This document shows, in pieces, positions 36,532-44,639 of a DNA stretch of 64,000 nucleotides (the first letter of the stretch is position 1; every line of letters starts with the position of its first letter). The notes beneath the pieces are model-generated. The model searched no databases. It was not told the DNA's origin and was given only the letters and a program-made list of their open reading frames with translations. Both the position numbers and the translations under genes were made by a program. This DNA is from Meta bourneti. Its lineage: Eukaryota > Arthropoda > Arachnida > Araneae > Tetragnathidae. The stretch covers positions 80,468,586 to 80,532,585 of the forward strand of contig OW119934.1 in assembly GCA_933210815.1 (NCBI GenBank), written 5' to 3'.

Positions 36532-36564
36532 TGACGTCATACCACGTGACCAGAGGTGGGCGGG
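36532..36564. promoter_or_regulatory. CRE/E-box/GC-box module in the left terminal repeat (inner)
   Basis: TGACGTCATACCACGTGACC followed by GTGGGCGGG repeats the outer module at 35728-35760 with few changes. It is in the block absent from the right repeat. Confidence 0.55.
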
Positions 36565-36604
36565 ATTGGATTTTTATTCCTTCTGAGATTTCGATGTGAC
36601 GTCA

Positions 36605-36611
36605 TATAAAG
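36605..36611 (+). promoter_or_regulatory. TATA box at the inner edge of the left terminal repeat
   Basis: TATAAAG directly follows a TGACGTCA palindrome. It is the best candidate promoter for the PC4-like gene, whose ATG lies about 400 bp downstream, so the leader would be long or spliced. Confidence 0.45.
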
Positions 36612-37005
36612 TAAAGTTGAGTTTTAGGTGTCCTGCTTGTGGGGGAAAACATTTAAGCAAGAGTTGAGTTGTTTTTTATGGGAATGGAGCTGAGTAGGTT
36701 TTGTAAAAAAAAAAAAAAAATTTTGTTGATGAATGGCAACACCCAAACTTTAAGTAACACGTTAGAACATGAATGCGAGTGGCAAGCTGATGCAATCATA
36801 CCGGTTATAGGGTAGGAATGTTGCTATTTGTTGAAGACCAGGTAGGAGGGATTTTCTTAGTATCACGTGATTATTCAAGCTTCTCTGATTGGTGGATTAA
36901 TCTTGTGCTCTTGGGAAGTAAGTTATACCCCCTCAGAAATCATTTCTATCAGTGGCTGCAAGGTTTGTTGATCAGTTTCAGAAGTAATTTTGCATTGAAA
37001 AGACT

Positions 37006-38022
37006 ATGAAGCGAAATTCTGTTCAGTCTAGCCCTATGAAAAAAACTCGTATTGCTGAAAAGAGTGCATTGTCTGTTCTTGGTGAAAAACCAAAAATAAA
37101 GACAAAGTCTTTACCTATGCCTGGGGAAGAGCCAAAAATAACGATGGATTCGCTGCCTGATACGATGTTACACCTTGGAGACAACATGTTCCTGCTTGTA
37201 AACAAGTTCACTGGACTTACCAGAGTCCATATCAGGAAGTACGTTACGGATGAGAGTGAAAGCTTACAGCCCACGAAGGAAGGTATTTCACTTTCGCCAA
37301 AAGTGTGGGATTCTTTTATAAGTAAAGTGAATAAATATTTCACTTTTGGTACTGTGGAATCTGCTAAGATTCTTGAAAGAGACCTGTGTATGTCCAAAGA
37401 AGTTGTGGGAGACACGACATTTCTCATTCTGCAAAGACTGTTTCGCAAAAGTGATATGTCATTTCATTTTGTGCCCGAACGTGTTGTGCTGTGTTGGGAG
37501 CAGATCTTTAAAATCTGCGAAAACTACCAGCGTGTTGCTGAACGTGTAAATACTTCACTATTCACCTACTCCTTGTATTATTTCGTGAGACACGAACTTG
37601 AAAAGTGTTCAACATTTAATTCCGAAGAAACTTACAACGGTGACCCTGACAATCCAGAAGGGGTGGATGAAATGAAATTAGCCTTGTGTTCCCACTTAGA
37701 GGATATAATTTCAAAGAACATATCTAAGCATGTGGATTGCTTCGGATGTAAGAATTACATTGTGAACAACATAGCTCATACCTGTTTAGATACGAGTAAG
37801 GAAGATTCTTTTTCCATGCATTTTACTTCCATTCTTTACAGTATTGATTGGCGTGATTTTGCTGGGACTTTTGTTCAAAAATATAGTACTCAGTTAAATT
37901 TTAGGTATTTGATTTTCCAAGGTGACTTTTTTGAATGTTTGAATGTAAATGAACTCATGGAGTCCGTGCGACAAATGTATGTAAATACCGATTGTATTCC
38001 TCCATATTTTTCATCAGTGTAA
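37006..38022 (+). CDS. PC4/SUB1-like ssDNA-binding protein of the Polinton
   Basis: This 338-residue protein has a short basic N-terminus (Met-Lys-Lys-Thr-Arg at 11-15). Residues about 55-112 follow the PC4 (SUB1) fold pattern: Leu-Gly-Asp-Asn, Val-His-Ile-Arg-Lys-Tyr, Gln-Pro-Thr-Lys-Glu-Gly-Ile-Ser-Leu-Ser and a closing Trp-Asp-x-Phe helix. PC4 proteins bind single-stranded DNA and act in transcription and replication. Residues 245-260 (Cys-x2-Cys-x9-His-x-Cys) could bind zinc; the rest of the C-terminal 220 residues I do not recognise. It is the first gene inside the left repeat, with AATAAA just after its stop. A role as SSB or early regulator is inferred. Confidence 0.75.
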   Translation: MKRNSVQSSPMKKTRIAEKSALSVLGEKPKIKTKSLPMPGEEPKITMDSLPDTMLHLGDNMFLLVNKFTGLTRVHIRKYVTDESESLQPTKEGISLSPKVWDSFISKVNKYFTFGTVESAKILERDLCMSKEVVGDTTFLILQRLFRKSDMSFHFVPERVVLCWEQIFKICENYQRVAERVNTSLFTYSLYYFVRHELEKCSTFNSEETYNGDPDNPEGVDEMKLALCSHLEDIISKNISKHVDCFGCKNYIVNNIAHTCLDTSKEDSFSMHFTSILYSIDWRDFAGTFVQKYSTQLNFRYLIFQGDFFECLNVNELMESVRQMYVNTDCIPPYFSSV

Positions 38023-38264
38023 TGTATTTTTTTTACTTTTATTACTTATAAATAAATTTTGTTGATTCTTATTACCCCTGAGTGCGTTTTATTTAGACTT
38101 TTATCTTACTTGTTAATGTGCATATGTTTGACTATATGTTTGACCTATTTAGTGTTTAATTTGTTATTGCATAATTGTTTTAATTATTATTTTTTAAATA
38201 TTCTTTAGTTTAGCTACATAATTTTAATAGTGAAATTCTGTTCATAAAGTGAATGTAGGAGAAG

Positions 38265-38273
38265 TATATAAAT
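38265..38273 (+). promoter_or_regulatory. TATA box of the integrase gene
   Basis: TATATAAAT lies 70 bp upstream of the integrase ATG at 38343, in the intergenic space after the PC4-like gene. Confidence 0.55.
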
Positions 38274-38342
38274 ACTGTGTTTCTTATAATTTAACAGTCA
38301 TTATGAATATCAGCTTTAGGTTAGACCACAACCGCTGCTGCA

Positions 38343-39392
38343 ATGGAAGAAATTCTGAATCAGACATATCGGAATCCCAAACTCCCCGGCAGCTTTGGTG
38401 GTATCAATGCTTTACAGCGTGCTTTAAAAGGTCGCGTGAAAAGAAAACAGATAAAGAATTGGCTACAAACGAAAGATTCGTATACTTTACACAAGCCTTT
38501 ACGGCACAAATTCCAGAGAAATCGTGTAATAGTAGGAGGATTAAACGATCAGTTTCAATCTGATTTAGTGGACATGCAATCTCTCGCCCCTCATAACGAC
38601 GGGTATAAGTATTTACTTACTTGTATTGATATTTTGTCTAAATATGCATGGGCCATTCCTCTGTTAGATAAAAAATCTGCAACTATATTGAGCGCTTATG
38701 AAAAAATATTTTCCGAACGTACTCCTCAATCCTTACAGACAGATGCTGGGAAAGAGTTTACCAATAAACTAGTGCAAAATTTCTTAAAAAAGAAGAAAGT
38801 TCATTTCTTTACCACACATAATTCAACAAAAGCTTCAATCGTTGAACGCTTTAATCGTACCCTTAAAACTAAAATGTGGAAATACTTTACTGAAAAAAAT
38901 ACGAAAAGATATATTGACGTCATAGACCAATTGATGCATAGTTATAACCATACTTGGCATCGTAGTATTAAAACAGAGCCTTCATCAGTGACATTACAAA
39001 ATGAAGGAAAAGTATGGGATACGTTATACGGTCAGCAAACTGTTGCAAAACAGAGCAGTTCAGAATTAAAGGTTGACGATACTGTTCGTATTAGTCGGGA
39101 GAAAATGCACTTTGAAAAAGGATACGAACAAAACTGGACAAAAGAAATTTTTACTATCGATAAAATAATACATCGGATACCTGTTGTGTATAAACTGAAA
39201 GATTTAGCAGGGGAAGTGATACAAGGAAGTTTTTACAAAGAGGAATTGCAAAAGATCTCGGATTCCGGATTTTATCCAGTAGAAAAAGTTTTAAAGAAAA
39301 GAAAGCGTCAGGGGAAAACGGAATACTTTGTGAAATTTCAGGGTTATCCTGACAAATTTAATGCTTGGGTTGAAAATGTCAAAATGATATAA
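38343..39392 (+). CDS. Polinton integrase (rve core plus chromodomain)
   Basis: This 349-residue protein resembles the transposon-derived C. elegans F54H12.3 group. The rve catalytic triad is Asp77 (Leu-Val-Asp-Met-Gln), Asp134 (Gln-Thr-Asp-Ala-Gly-Lys-Glu-Phe) and Glu168 (Ile-Val-Glu-Arg-Phe-Asn-Arg). A chromodomain covers about 311-346 (Tyr-Phe-Val-Lys-Phe-Gln-Gly-Tyr with a later Trp). Integrases of this type insert the element with 6-bp duplications, as seen here. The N-terminal zinc module of retroviral integrases is not obvious. The frame is intact, so the enzyme may be functional. Confidence 0.93.
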   Translation: MEEILNQTYRNPKLPGSFGGINALQRALKGRVKRKQIKNWLQTKDSYTLHKPLRHKFQRNRVIVGGLNDQFQSDLVDMQSLAPHNDGYKYLLTCIDILSKYAWAIPLLDKKSATILSAYEKIFSERTPQSLQTDAGKEFTNKLVQNFLKKKKVHFFTTHNSTKASIVERFNRTLKTKMWKYFTEKNTKRYIDVIDQLMHSYNHTWHRSIKTEPSSVTLQNEGKVWDTLYGQQTVAKQSSSELKVDDTVRISREKMHFEKGYEQNWTKEIFTIDKIIHRIPVVYKLKDLAGEVIQGSFYKEELQKISDSGFYPVEKVLKKRKRQGKTEYFVKFQGYPDKFNAWVENVKMI

Positions 39393-39395
39393 ATA
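39388..39395 (+). promoter_or_regulatory. TATA box overlapping the integrase stop
   Basis: TATAAATA includes the integrase stop codon TAA (39390-39392) and lies 40 bp upstream of the next ATG at 39435. Confidence 0.6.
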
Positions 39396-39434
39396 GAGCT
39401 GTCACCGTACTTACCTTCTCATTTTCACTGTACG

Positions 39435-40187
39435 ATGTCGTTCTACATTACACTTCCCAGCGATAGCTCTATCGAGTTTTATCCTGGCAACACAATGTCT
39501 CACTTCTACACGAAACTCCCTAAACGTCTGGAACTCTCAGGTGAATGGGAAGTAGGATTAGTTGAAATGATTTATCCCAGAATGTGGAATAACATCATTG
39601 ATGGTGAAAATTCTTTTGAATATAATTTAGGAAACGGAGTAAAAGTTAATGGAAAAATAGCGTGCGGATTTTATGATTCTCCGATCGACATTTTAAATGC
39701 ATTTCCAAAGCACATAAAAATTCAAATGAAATATAACAAACACACTAAAAAGGTGATGGTGCAGCTCACTAATGGTGCAACGGTGAAATTATCCAAGGGA
39801 TTAGCTGAAAACTTAGGTTTTGAACCTAATAAAGTGATTGGAGAAAATTTTATTCCAGGAAATGGAGGCCCAGATACAGTAATCACTGAGAGTCCTTTCG
39901 TTGCGGATCCTAATGTTGATTTACATTTGTTGTACGTTTATACGGACATCATTCAGCCTGAATTTGTTGGTGGGATCTTAGCTCCTCTTTTACGAACTCT
40001 GACAGTGAAGGGAAGAGATGGTGATATGATTCAGGAACAATTTGAGAGACCTCATTATTTACCAGTTTCCAGAAAAAATTTTGACTCGATTGAAATCATT
40101 ATAAGGACGCACACTGGTCGTTACGTCTCATTTGAACGCGGAAAGTTGATAGTGAAACTACATTTTCGCTTGAAACAAATCATATAA
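39435..40187 (+). CDS. Penton-like minor capsid protein
   Basis: The 250-residue protein begins Met-Ser-Phe-Tyr-Ile-Thr-Leu-Pro-Ser with Asn-Thr-Met-Ser-His-Phe-Tyr-Thr-Lys-Leu-Pro soon after, then Trp-Glu-Val-Gly-Leu-Val-Glu-Met. This opening is characteristic of penton (single jelly-roll) proteins in Polintons and adintoviruses. Length and position, between integrase and major capsid genes, agree. The protein should form the capsid vertices. It is all beta-strand-like in composition with no membrane segment. The frame is intact. Confidence 0.8.
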   Translation: MSFYITLPSDSSIEFYPGNTMSHFYTKLPKRLELSGEWEVGLVEMIYPRMWNNIIDGENSFEYNLGNGVKVNGKIACGFYDSPIDILNAFPKHIKIQMKYNKHTKKVMVQLTNGATVKLSKGLAENLGFEPNKVIGENFIPGNGGPDTVITESPFVADPNVDLHLLYVYTDIIQPEFVGGILAPLLRTLTVKGRDGDMIQEQFERPHYLPVSRKNFDSIEIIIRTHTGRYVSFERGKLIVKLHFRLKQII

Positions 40188-40190
40188 AAA
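40183..40190 (+). promoter_or_regulatory. TATA box overlapping the penton-like gene stop
   Basis: TATAAAAA contains the stop TAA (40185-40187) and precedes the next ATG (40252) by about 60 bp. Confidence 0.6.
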
Positions 40191-40251
40191 GAGTGTTCCT
40201 TTCTGAATTGATTCATTTTTCATTTTCGCATTCAAGAAAAGAAGTAACAAA

Positions 40252-40671
40252 ATGTTGGTTCCTTACACGTGTTGTAGTAAAAAGTTTGAAGATTATTATT
40301 CAGAGCAAATTGGAAATGGCTTGCCCTACTATAAAGGAGTTGTTTTTCAGAAAGGGCAAGGAATAGGAGGATTTTTTGCAAAACTATTTCGCAGAGCATT
40401 ACCTTTTTTGATTAGTGGTGCAAAAACGATTGGAAAAGAAGCTTTACGGACAGGAACAATGGTTGCTAATGACGTGTTATCAGGCGAAAATTTCAAAACA
40501 TCAGTTAAAACGCGTGCAAAAGAAACTGGGAAAAAATTAGCAAGAAAGGCGGTTAAGAAAGCAGATGAGATGATTGGTCATGGAAAGCTTAAAAGGAAGC
40601 GCAAACCCTCGAAACGTGTCATTTCATCTAAAGTCAGGAAGCTACAAGGACGTGATATTTTCGACTCGTAA
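40252..40671 (+). CDS. Small basic virion protein (adenovirus pVI/pX-like)
   Basis: This 139-residue protein has a Gly-Ile-Gly-Gly-Phe-Phe-Ala-Lys-Leu-Phe-Arg-Arg-Ala-Leu-Pro-Phe segment at about 37-52. That amphipathic or membrane-active helix pattern is typical of the small virion proteins next to capsid genes in adintoviruses and Polintons. An Ala/Lys-rich middle follows, and a very basic tail (Lys-Leu-Lys-Arg-Lys-Arg-Lys-Pro) may bind DNA. The next start codon lies 4 bases after its stop. The exact adenovirus counterpart is uncertain. Confidence 0.65.
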   Translation: MLVPYTCCSKKFEDYYSEQIGNGLPYYKGVVFQKGQGIGGFFAKLFRRALPFLISGAKTIGKEALRTGTMVANDVLSGENFKTSVKTRAKETGKKLARKAVKKADEMIGHGKLKRKRKPSKRVISSKVRKLQGRDIFDS

Positions 40672-40675
40672 CACC

Positions 40676-41974
40676 ATGGCTTTTCTACTAAAAGATTCTC
40701 CAGAATGTGTGAAATCAGAACTAGAATTATTCTCTTTACCTCCAACACAAACTGTCATCGAGAGAGGTCAGTGGGTTGAATTTCATCCCCTAGCTAATGT
40801 TTCTGGTGGAAGCCCTATCGAATTCAATGTCTCTGGAAGCGGAGACGAATACCTCGGTTTGTCACAGACCCAATTATATGTTAAAGTTAAAATTTTAAAA
40901 AGTGACGGCAAACCAATCACAACTGAAAGTAAAGTAGGCCCTGTAAATCTCTTTCTGCATTCCATGTTTTCTCAGGTGGATATCAGTCTAAACGAAAGAC
41001 TCGTTTCCTCCAGTAATAACACTTATCCATACCGAGCCATGATAGAAAAATTACTGAATCATGGTTATGATACTAAAACTTCTCAATTGTCTTCAGAACT
41101 GTTTTTTAAAGATACCGCAGGTCGTATGAATGTTTTTGATACGGCAGATGCTCAACCTAACGATGGATTTAATCAAAGGACAGAAATGTTTAAGCTAGGT
41201 GCATCGGTGGATATGATTGGCCGTTTGCACTTGGATATGTTTCATCAAGAGAGACTCCTTTTAAATATGGTGGATGTGAAAATTAAGCTTATACGCAGTA
41301 AACCGGAATTTTGTTTGTTGGGAGACGGGGAATTTAAAGTTTCGTTGGAATATGCTTCCTTGCTTGTTCGTAAAGTCAGAGTGAGCCCAGGTGTTGTTAT
41401 AGGACATGCAAAAGGTTTGGAAAAAACAGCAGCTAAATACCCCATTAACAGAGTACTGTGTAAAGCTTATTCCATTCCGGCTGGTAATATGAGTTTTGTT
41501 CAAGATAACATTTTTACGGGACAGATGCCTAACCGCATTGTGATTGCCTGTGTCGATAACGACGCGTTCAACGGACACTATAAGAAGTCACCCTTTGAGT
41601 TCAAACATTACAATATTAATTTTATAGGAGTCTATGTGGATGGTCAGCCCGTGCCACATAACCCACTCCAACCAAATTTTGAAAAAGATCAATTTGTAAG
41701 AGCATATCAGAACTTATTTACGAATGCTGAAAATAGAGGCCTGTACCTCTCAAGGTCAGAATTTTCGAAAGGTTATTCTTTATTTTGCTTTGATTTATCC
41801 CCAGATTTGTGCGATGGTTCACATTTAAATCTTGTTCGACACAGTAACTTAAGAATAGAAATAAAATTTGGAACTACGTTACAGCAAACAATTTCATTGT
41901 TGGTGTATGCTGAGTTTGAAAATCTAATCGAAATCAACAAAGCTCGTAATATACTTTATGATTTTGGGAACTAA
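40676..41974 (+). CDS. Major capsid protein (hexon-like, double jelly-roll)
   Basis: I place the start at 40676 (ACCATGG, a strong Kozak context) rather than the earlier ATG at 40574, which lies inside the preceding gene. The 432-residue protein begins Met-Ala-Phe-Leu-Leu and has Gly-Gln-Trp-Val-Glu-Phe-His-Pro near its start. The length and motifs match the major capsid proteins of Polintons and adintoviruses (relatives annotated F54H12.2-like in animal genomes). It would assemble the pseudo-hexagonal capsid shell. The frame is intact. The stop TAA overlaps the protease ATG (TAATG), so the two genes are probably read from one transcript. Confidence 0.85.
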   Translation: MAFLLKDSPECVKSELELFSLPPTQTVIERGQWVEFHPLANVSGGSPIEFNVSGSGDEYLGLSQTQLYVKVKILKSDGKPITTESKVGPVNLFLHSMFSQVDISLNERLVSSSNNTYPYRAMIEKLLNHGYDTKTSQLSSELFFKDTAGRMNVFDTADAQPNDGFNQRTEMFKLGASVDMIGRLHLDMFHQERLLLNMVDVKIKLIRSKPEFCLLGDGEFKVSLEYASLLVRKVRVSPGVVIGHAKGLEKTAAKYPINRVLCKAYSIPAGNMSFVQDNIFTGQMPNRIVIACVDNDAFNGHYKKSPFEFKHYNINFIGVYVDGQPVPHNPLQPNFEKDQFVRAYQNLFTNAENRGLYLSRSEFSKGYSLFCFDLSPDLCDGSHLNLVRHSNLRIEIKFGTTLQQTISLLVYAEFENLIEINKARNILYDFGN

Positions 41975-42441
41975 TGAATTCATCACAGATTCATAGAATC
42001 TTATCTCGTGATTCTATTTCGGCGAGATATTATGGTGGTGTTTATCCCTCAGATAAGATACCAACTATTGAAAAGTTTCCCTCTGCCATAGTGCTCAATA
42101 CTGATAAACACGATGAGACGGGTTCTCATTGGCTTGCTGTGTACGTTCAAGATAACAAGACTATTGAATTTTTTGATTCCTATGGATTGCCTCCCGACGC
42201 ATTTGGAAAAGACATCGCAAAATTTGTCAAGAAATTTCAATATGTTCAATGGAACAAAGTTCCACTTCAAAGCTTAACGTCTAATGTATGTGGACACTAT
42301 TGCATTTATTTTATTGTTAAACGATGTCAAGGATTTTGTATGAAATTTATTATCAATCAATTAGCAGGAAAGAAGAATGATTTTAGAATATTTCAATTTG
42401 TCAAAAAAAGATACGGTGTAACCATGATTTTTAAAAAATAA
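41974..42441 (+). CDS. Adenain-type cysteine protease
   Basis: In this 155-residue protein the catalytic set of the adenovirus maturation protease family (C5/ULP-like) can be placed. His52 is in Gly-Ser-His-Trp, Asp68 in Phe-Phe-Asp-Ser-Tyr-Gly, Gln99 before the nucleophile and Cys106 in Asn-Val-Cys-Gly-His-Tyr-Cys. These proteases cut capsid and core precursors during virion maturation. The ATG overlaps the capsid gene stop by one base, and AATAAA follows its own stop. The frame is intact. Confidence 0.9.
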   Translation: MNSSQIHRILSRDSISARYYGGVYPSDKIPTIEKFPSAIVLNTDKHDETGSHWLAVYVQDNKTIEFFDSYGLPPDAFGKDIAKFVKKFQYVQWNKVPLQSLTSNVCGHYCIYFIVKRCQGFCMKFIINQLAGKKNDFRIFQFVKKRYGVTMIFKK

Positions 42442-42625
42442 TAAAATTGTTTTATTGCCAGATATATTGACTCATTTTTATTTACTTTTCGATACTTTTT
42501 AGATGTGGTTTTATTTTTTTTCTGACAAATGGTTTTTTGGGGTAAAATCCAAGAGTTTAAAAGGGTTGACGTAGGAAAAAGAAAACACTTTGTTAAAAAT
42601 ATTCACCAGAGTAAGTCGTACAAAA

Positions 42626-43009
42626 ATGGAAAGCACAAAAAGTCAAATAATATTAGTTACATTACTTATTTTTTCCTACGTTGTTTTTTCTGCTTTTATT
42701 ACTTGGACTTGTCTCAATTGGCCCAAACATGAATCATGCAGTTTAGAACAAAATAAAACGACGCTTGAAATCTATAAAATTTACCAAAAAATTGATTTAG
42801 TAGGATTTATTAAATGCAATGAATTTTCTAATTTTAGTTTTAACAACTCAGTTTGTGGGAAAACAGTATGTGAATGTGTTCATAATTCTTTAAATGTCTT
42901 TGAAAACCACTGTTTAGAATTTACTCAAAACATTGTTGATTCGTTCAGCGAGTGTCGTCTCGTAGCAAACACAATTAAAGGGTGCACAGACATGTTCTGC
43001 AAACTATAA
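42626..43009 (+). CDS. Small Cys-rich membrane protein of unknown function
   Basis: I choose the ATG at 42626 (AAAATGG) over an upstream one at 42590. The product is 127 residues with one hydrophobic segment near the N-terminus (about residues 8-30: Ile-Ile-Leu-Val-Thr-Leu-Leu-Ile-Phe). An ectodomain-like part with about nine Cys and possible N-glycosylation sites (Asn-Lys-Thr, Asn-Phe-Ser, Asn-Asn-Ser) follows. I recognise no family. It lies between the protease and packaging ATPase genes. It could be a virion or host-membrane protein; that is only inferred from position and composition. Confidence 0.6.
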   Translation: MESTKSQIILVTLLIFSYVVFSAFITWTCLNWPKHESCSLEQNKTTLEIYKIYQKIDLVGFIKCNEFSNFSFNNSVCGKTVCECVHNSLNVFENHCLEFTQNIVDSFSECRLVANTIKGCTDMFCKL

Positions 43010-43012
43010 AAG
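43005..43012 (+). promoter_or_regulatory. TATA box overlapping the membrane-protein stop
   Basis: TATAAAAG covers the stop TAA (43007-43009) and lies 36 bp before the ATPase ATG. An AATAAA follows at about 43026. Confidence 0.6.
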
Positions 43013-43047
43013 TGGAAACTTCAGCAATAAATTTATTATTTTAGAAT

Positions 43048-43659
43048 ATGGAACTCCCTAGACTAGTTCATCCTTCGACATGCCTCCTCAGTGGGCCTAC
43101 AGGATCAGGGAAAACTGTTTTCGTAAAGAAACTGATAGATCACAAAATGTTCCATCCAATGCCTACACATATTGTCTACTGCTACGGAAGTTACCAATCT
43201 ATTTTTAATTCTATGAAAAATGTTAATTTTGAAGAAGGTTTGCCCTCCAACCTCAGCTCCATTCGAGATGCTTTAATTATCATAGATGATTTGATGGTAG
43301 AGTTATCAAGTGATACTCGCTTAAGCAATCTTTTTACAAAAGGTAGTCATCACCGAAATCTTTCAATCATTTTTATTACGCAAAACTTTTTTCATCAAGG
43401 CAAAGAAATGAGAAATGTTCATTTGAATTCGCATTATGTAGTTCTATACAAAAATCCTAGAGATAAAAGTCAAATAACGCATCTAGCCAAACAAATGTTC
43501 CCCAGAAAAATCAAGGCTTTTCAAGAAATATTTGACGATGCTACCTCAACGCCCTTTAGTTATTTGCTCATTGACTTAAGACCGGAGACGACTGAACGGT
43601 TACGGTTACGTACAGGGATATTTCCTGGTGATAAACATTTCGTGTATGAACCTCGATAG
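43048..43659 (+). CDS. FtsK/HerA-type genome-packaging ATPase
   Basis: This 203-residue protein has a Walker A motif Gly-Pro-Thr-Gly-Ser-Gly-Lys-Thr at 16-23 and a Walker B with Leu-Ile-Ile-Ile-Asp-Asp at 76-81. A downstream Ile-Phe-Ile-Thr-Gln-Asn stretch fits the sensor Gln of the A32/FtsK-HerA class. Such ATPases pump DNA into capsids of adintoviruses, Polintons and NCLDVs. The frame is intact and ends well before the next TATA box. Confidence 0.9.
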   Translation: MELPRLVHPSTCLLSGPTGSGKTVFVKKLIDHKMFHPMPTHIVYCYGSYQSIFNSMKNVNFEEGLPSNLSSIRDALIIIDDLMVELSSDTRLSNLFTKGSHHRNLSIIFITQNFFHQGKEMRNVHLNSHYVVLYKNPRDKSQITHLAKQMFPRKIKAFQEIFDDATSTPFSYLLIDLRPETTERLRLRTGIFPGDKHFVYEPR

Positions 43660-43687
43660 GGCCATTAAAGCGGATACCTTCGAAACC

Positions 43688-43697
43688 TATATAAAAC
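43688..43697 (+). promoter_or_regulatory. TATA box of the pX-like gene
   Basis: TATATAAAAC lies 37-46 bp upstream of the ATG at 43734. Confidence 0.55.
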
Positions 43698-43733
43698 AAA
43701 GTGAAAAAGCAGAAAAAATCATTTCTATTTAGA

Positions 43734-44099
43734 ATGCCTTCTCAGAAGGATGTGGTATGTTTGAAACTCTTACAGAGAAGCAGGAGAAAAGCAACTGTAT
43801 TGAAAAATTGTCCAAACAGTCTCATTAAATCAGTTTGTGAATGTGTTTTAAACCTTTTAAAAGGAAATCTCCCTATTGATAAACGTACCAAGAATCGACT
43901 CGTACCATTTAAAAGAACTTTAAGAAAACTCGCTGAGAAAAGAGTACCTCTCTATAGAAAAAGACGACTTTTAGTACAAAAAGGTGAAGGATTTTTATCC
44001 TTTCTTATTCCAGCTGCTATAACCGTCTTATCAAGCAAAATACCAATACTGTACGAAGCTATGAAGTATTTTACAAGATACTTTGTACTGTTTTCTTAA
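43734..44099 (+). CDS. pX-like basic core protein, altered C-terminus
   Basis: The ATG at 43734 gives 121 residues; the open frame upstream has no earlier ATG. The sequence has a Cys-Glu-Cys-Val-Leu-Asn-Leu-Leu-Lys-Gly-Asn-Leu-Pro-Ile segment, a basic Leu-Arg-Lys-Leu-Ala-Glu-Lys-Arg stretch and a late Gly-Glu-Gly-Phe-Leu-Ser-Phe-Leu-Ile-Pro. This is the layout of the small DNA-binding (pX-like) protein widespread in Polintons. The last 22 codons (from 44034) are in a segment duplicated in inverted orientation at 46865-47035, so the tail may have been changed by rearrangement. Confidence 0.7.
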   Translation: MPSQKDVVCLKLLQRSRRKATVLKNCPNSLIKSVCECVLNLLKGNLPIDKRTKNRLVPFKRTLRKLAEKRVPLYRKRRLLVQKGEGFLSFLIPAAITVLSSKIPILYEAMKYFTRYFVLFS

Positions 44100-44203
44100 T
44101 TTTAAGTGTTCTACATTGCTATATTAAATGGATAGTAAGTGGGTTTTCTGTTTTTGAAAATAATGTGTGCACATCTGTGCTGCTAAGCAAATTAACTTTT
44201 GCC
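44034..44203. repeat. Segment with inverted copy at 46865-47035
   Basis: About 170 bp, including the end of the pX-like gene, is repeated nearly exactly in reverse orientation at 46865-47035 between the two direct repeats of the right arm. Confidence 0.9.
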
Positions 44204-44639
44204 CTTTTCTTGATATTTAATGCATAATCTAAATATTTACTCACACCGCTGATAGTTTTACCCATGAGTAAAATTAAATAATAACTGAAAATTTTAAGTA
44301 TTAATGTGAATTTTAAAATGAACAAAAATTATTGAAATAATGGATTAAATCTGAATTCTATGTATTCTTAAAACAATCTCTGCAAATCCAGCAGACAATT
44401 CTTAAACAGATTGAAGGAAGCCACATGGAAACAAAGTAAATTAGAACACTTTTTAATAGTAAAAACATTATGATTAATATTTTTACAAAAATAATACATT
44501 GTAGTAAAAAAAGAACTTATTTTTACATCATAGATGAAATTGTACAGGTGCATAAGGATTTCAAATAAATAAAAGGAAGTTCATATTTAGTAAAATGTGT
44601 GGTTTGCAAAAGCATTAAAGAAAAAGAACTTTTAATTCA

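Larger units (their letters stand above)
35696..36604. repeat. Left terminal inverted repeat
   Basis: It matches the reverse complement of 49161-49796. The outer part up to about 36308 aligns throughout with scattered substitutions. A block at 36309-36568 is absent from the right copy, and 36569-36604 aligns again. The first 130 bp or so appear identical in both copies. Confidence 0.92.

Noticed and set aside
36818..37009. Short plus-strand frame before the PC4-like gene
   Set aside because: It has no domain, overlaps the likely leader of the next gene and is only 63 codons long.
40574..40675. Upstream ATG for the major capsid gene
   Set aside because: It lies within the preceding gene in another frame. 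The ATG at 40676 has a better context and gives the length usual for the family.
44119..44553. Small minus-strand frames in the right arm
   Set aside because: Low-complexity AT-rich sequence with no motif. The frame at 46835-47074 is the inverted gene fragment read by chance.
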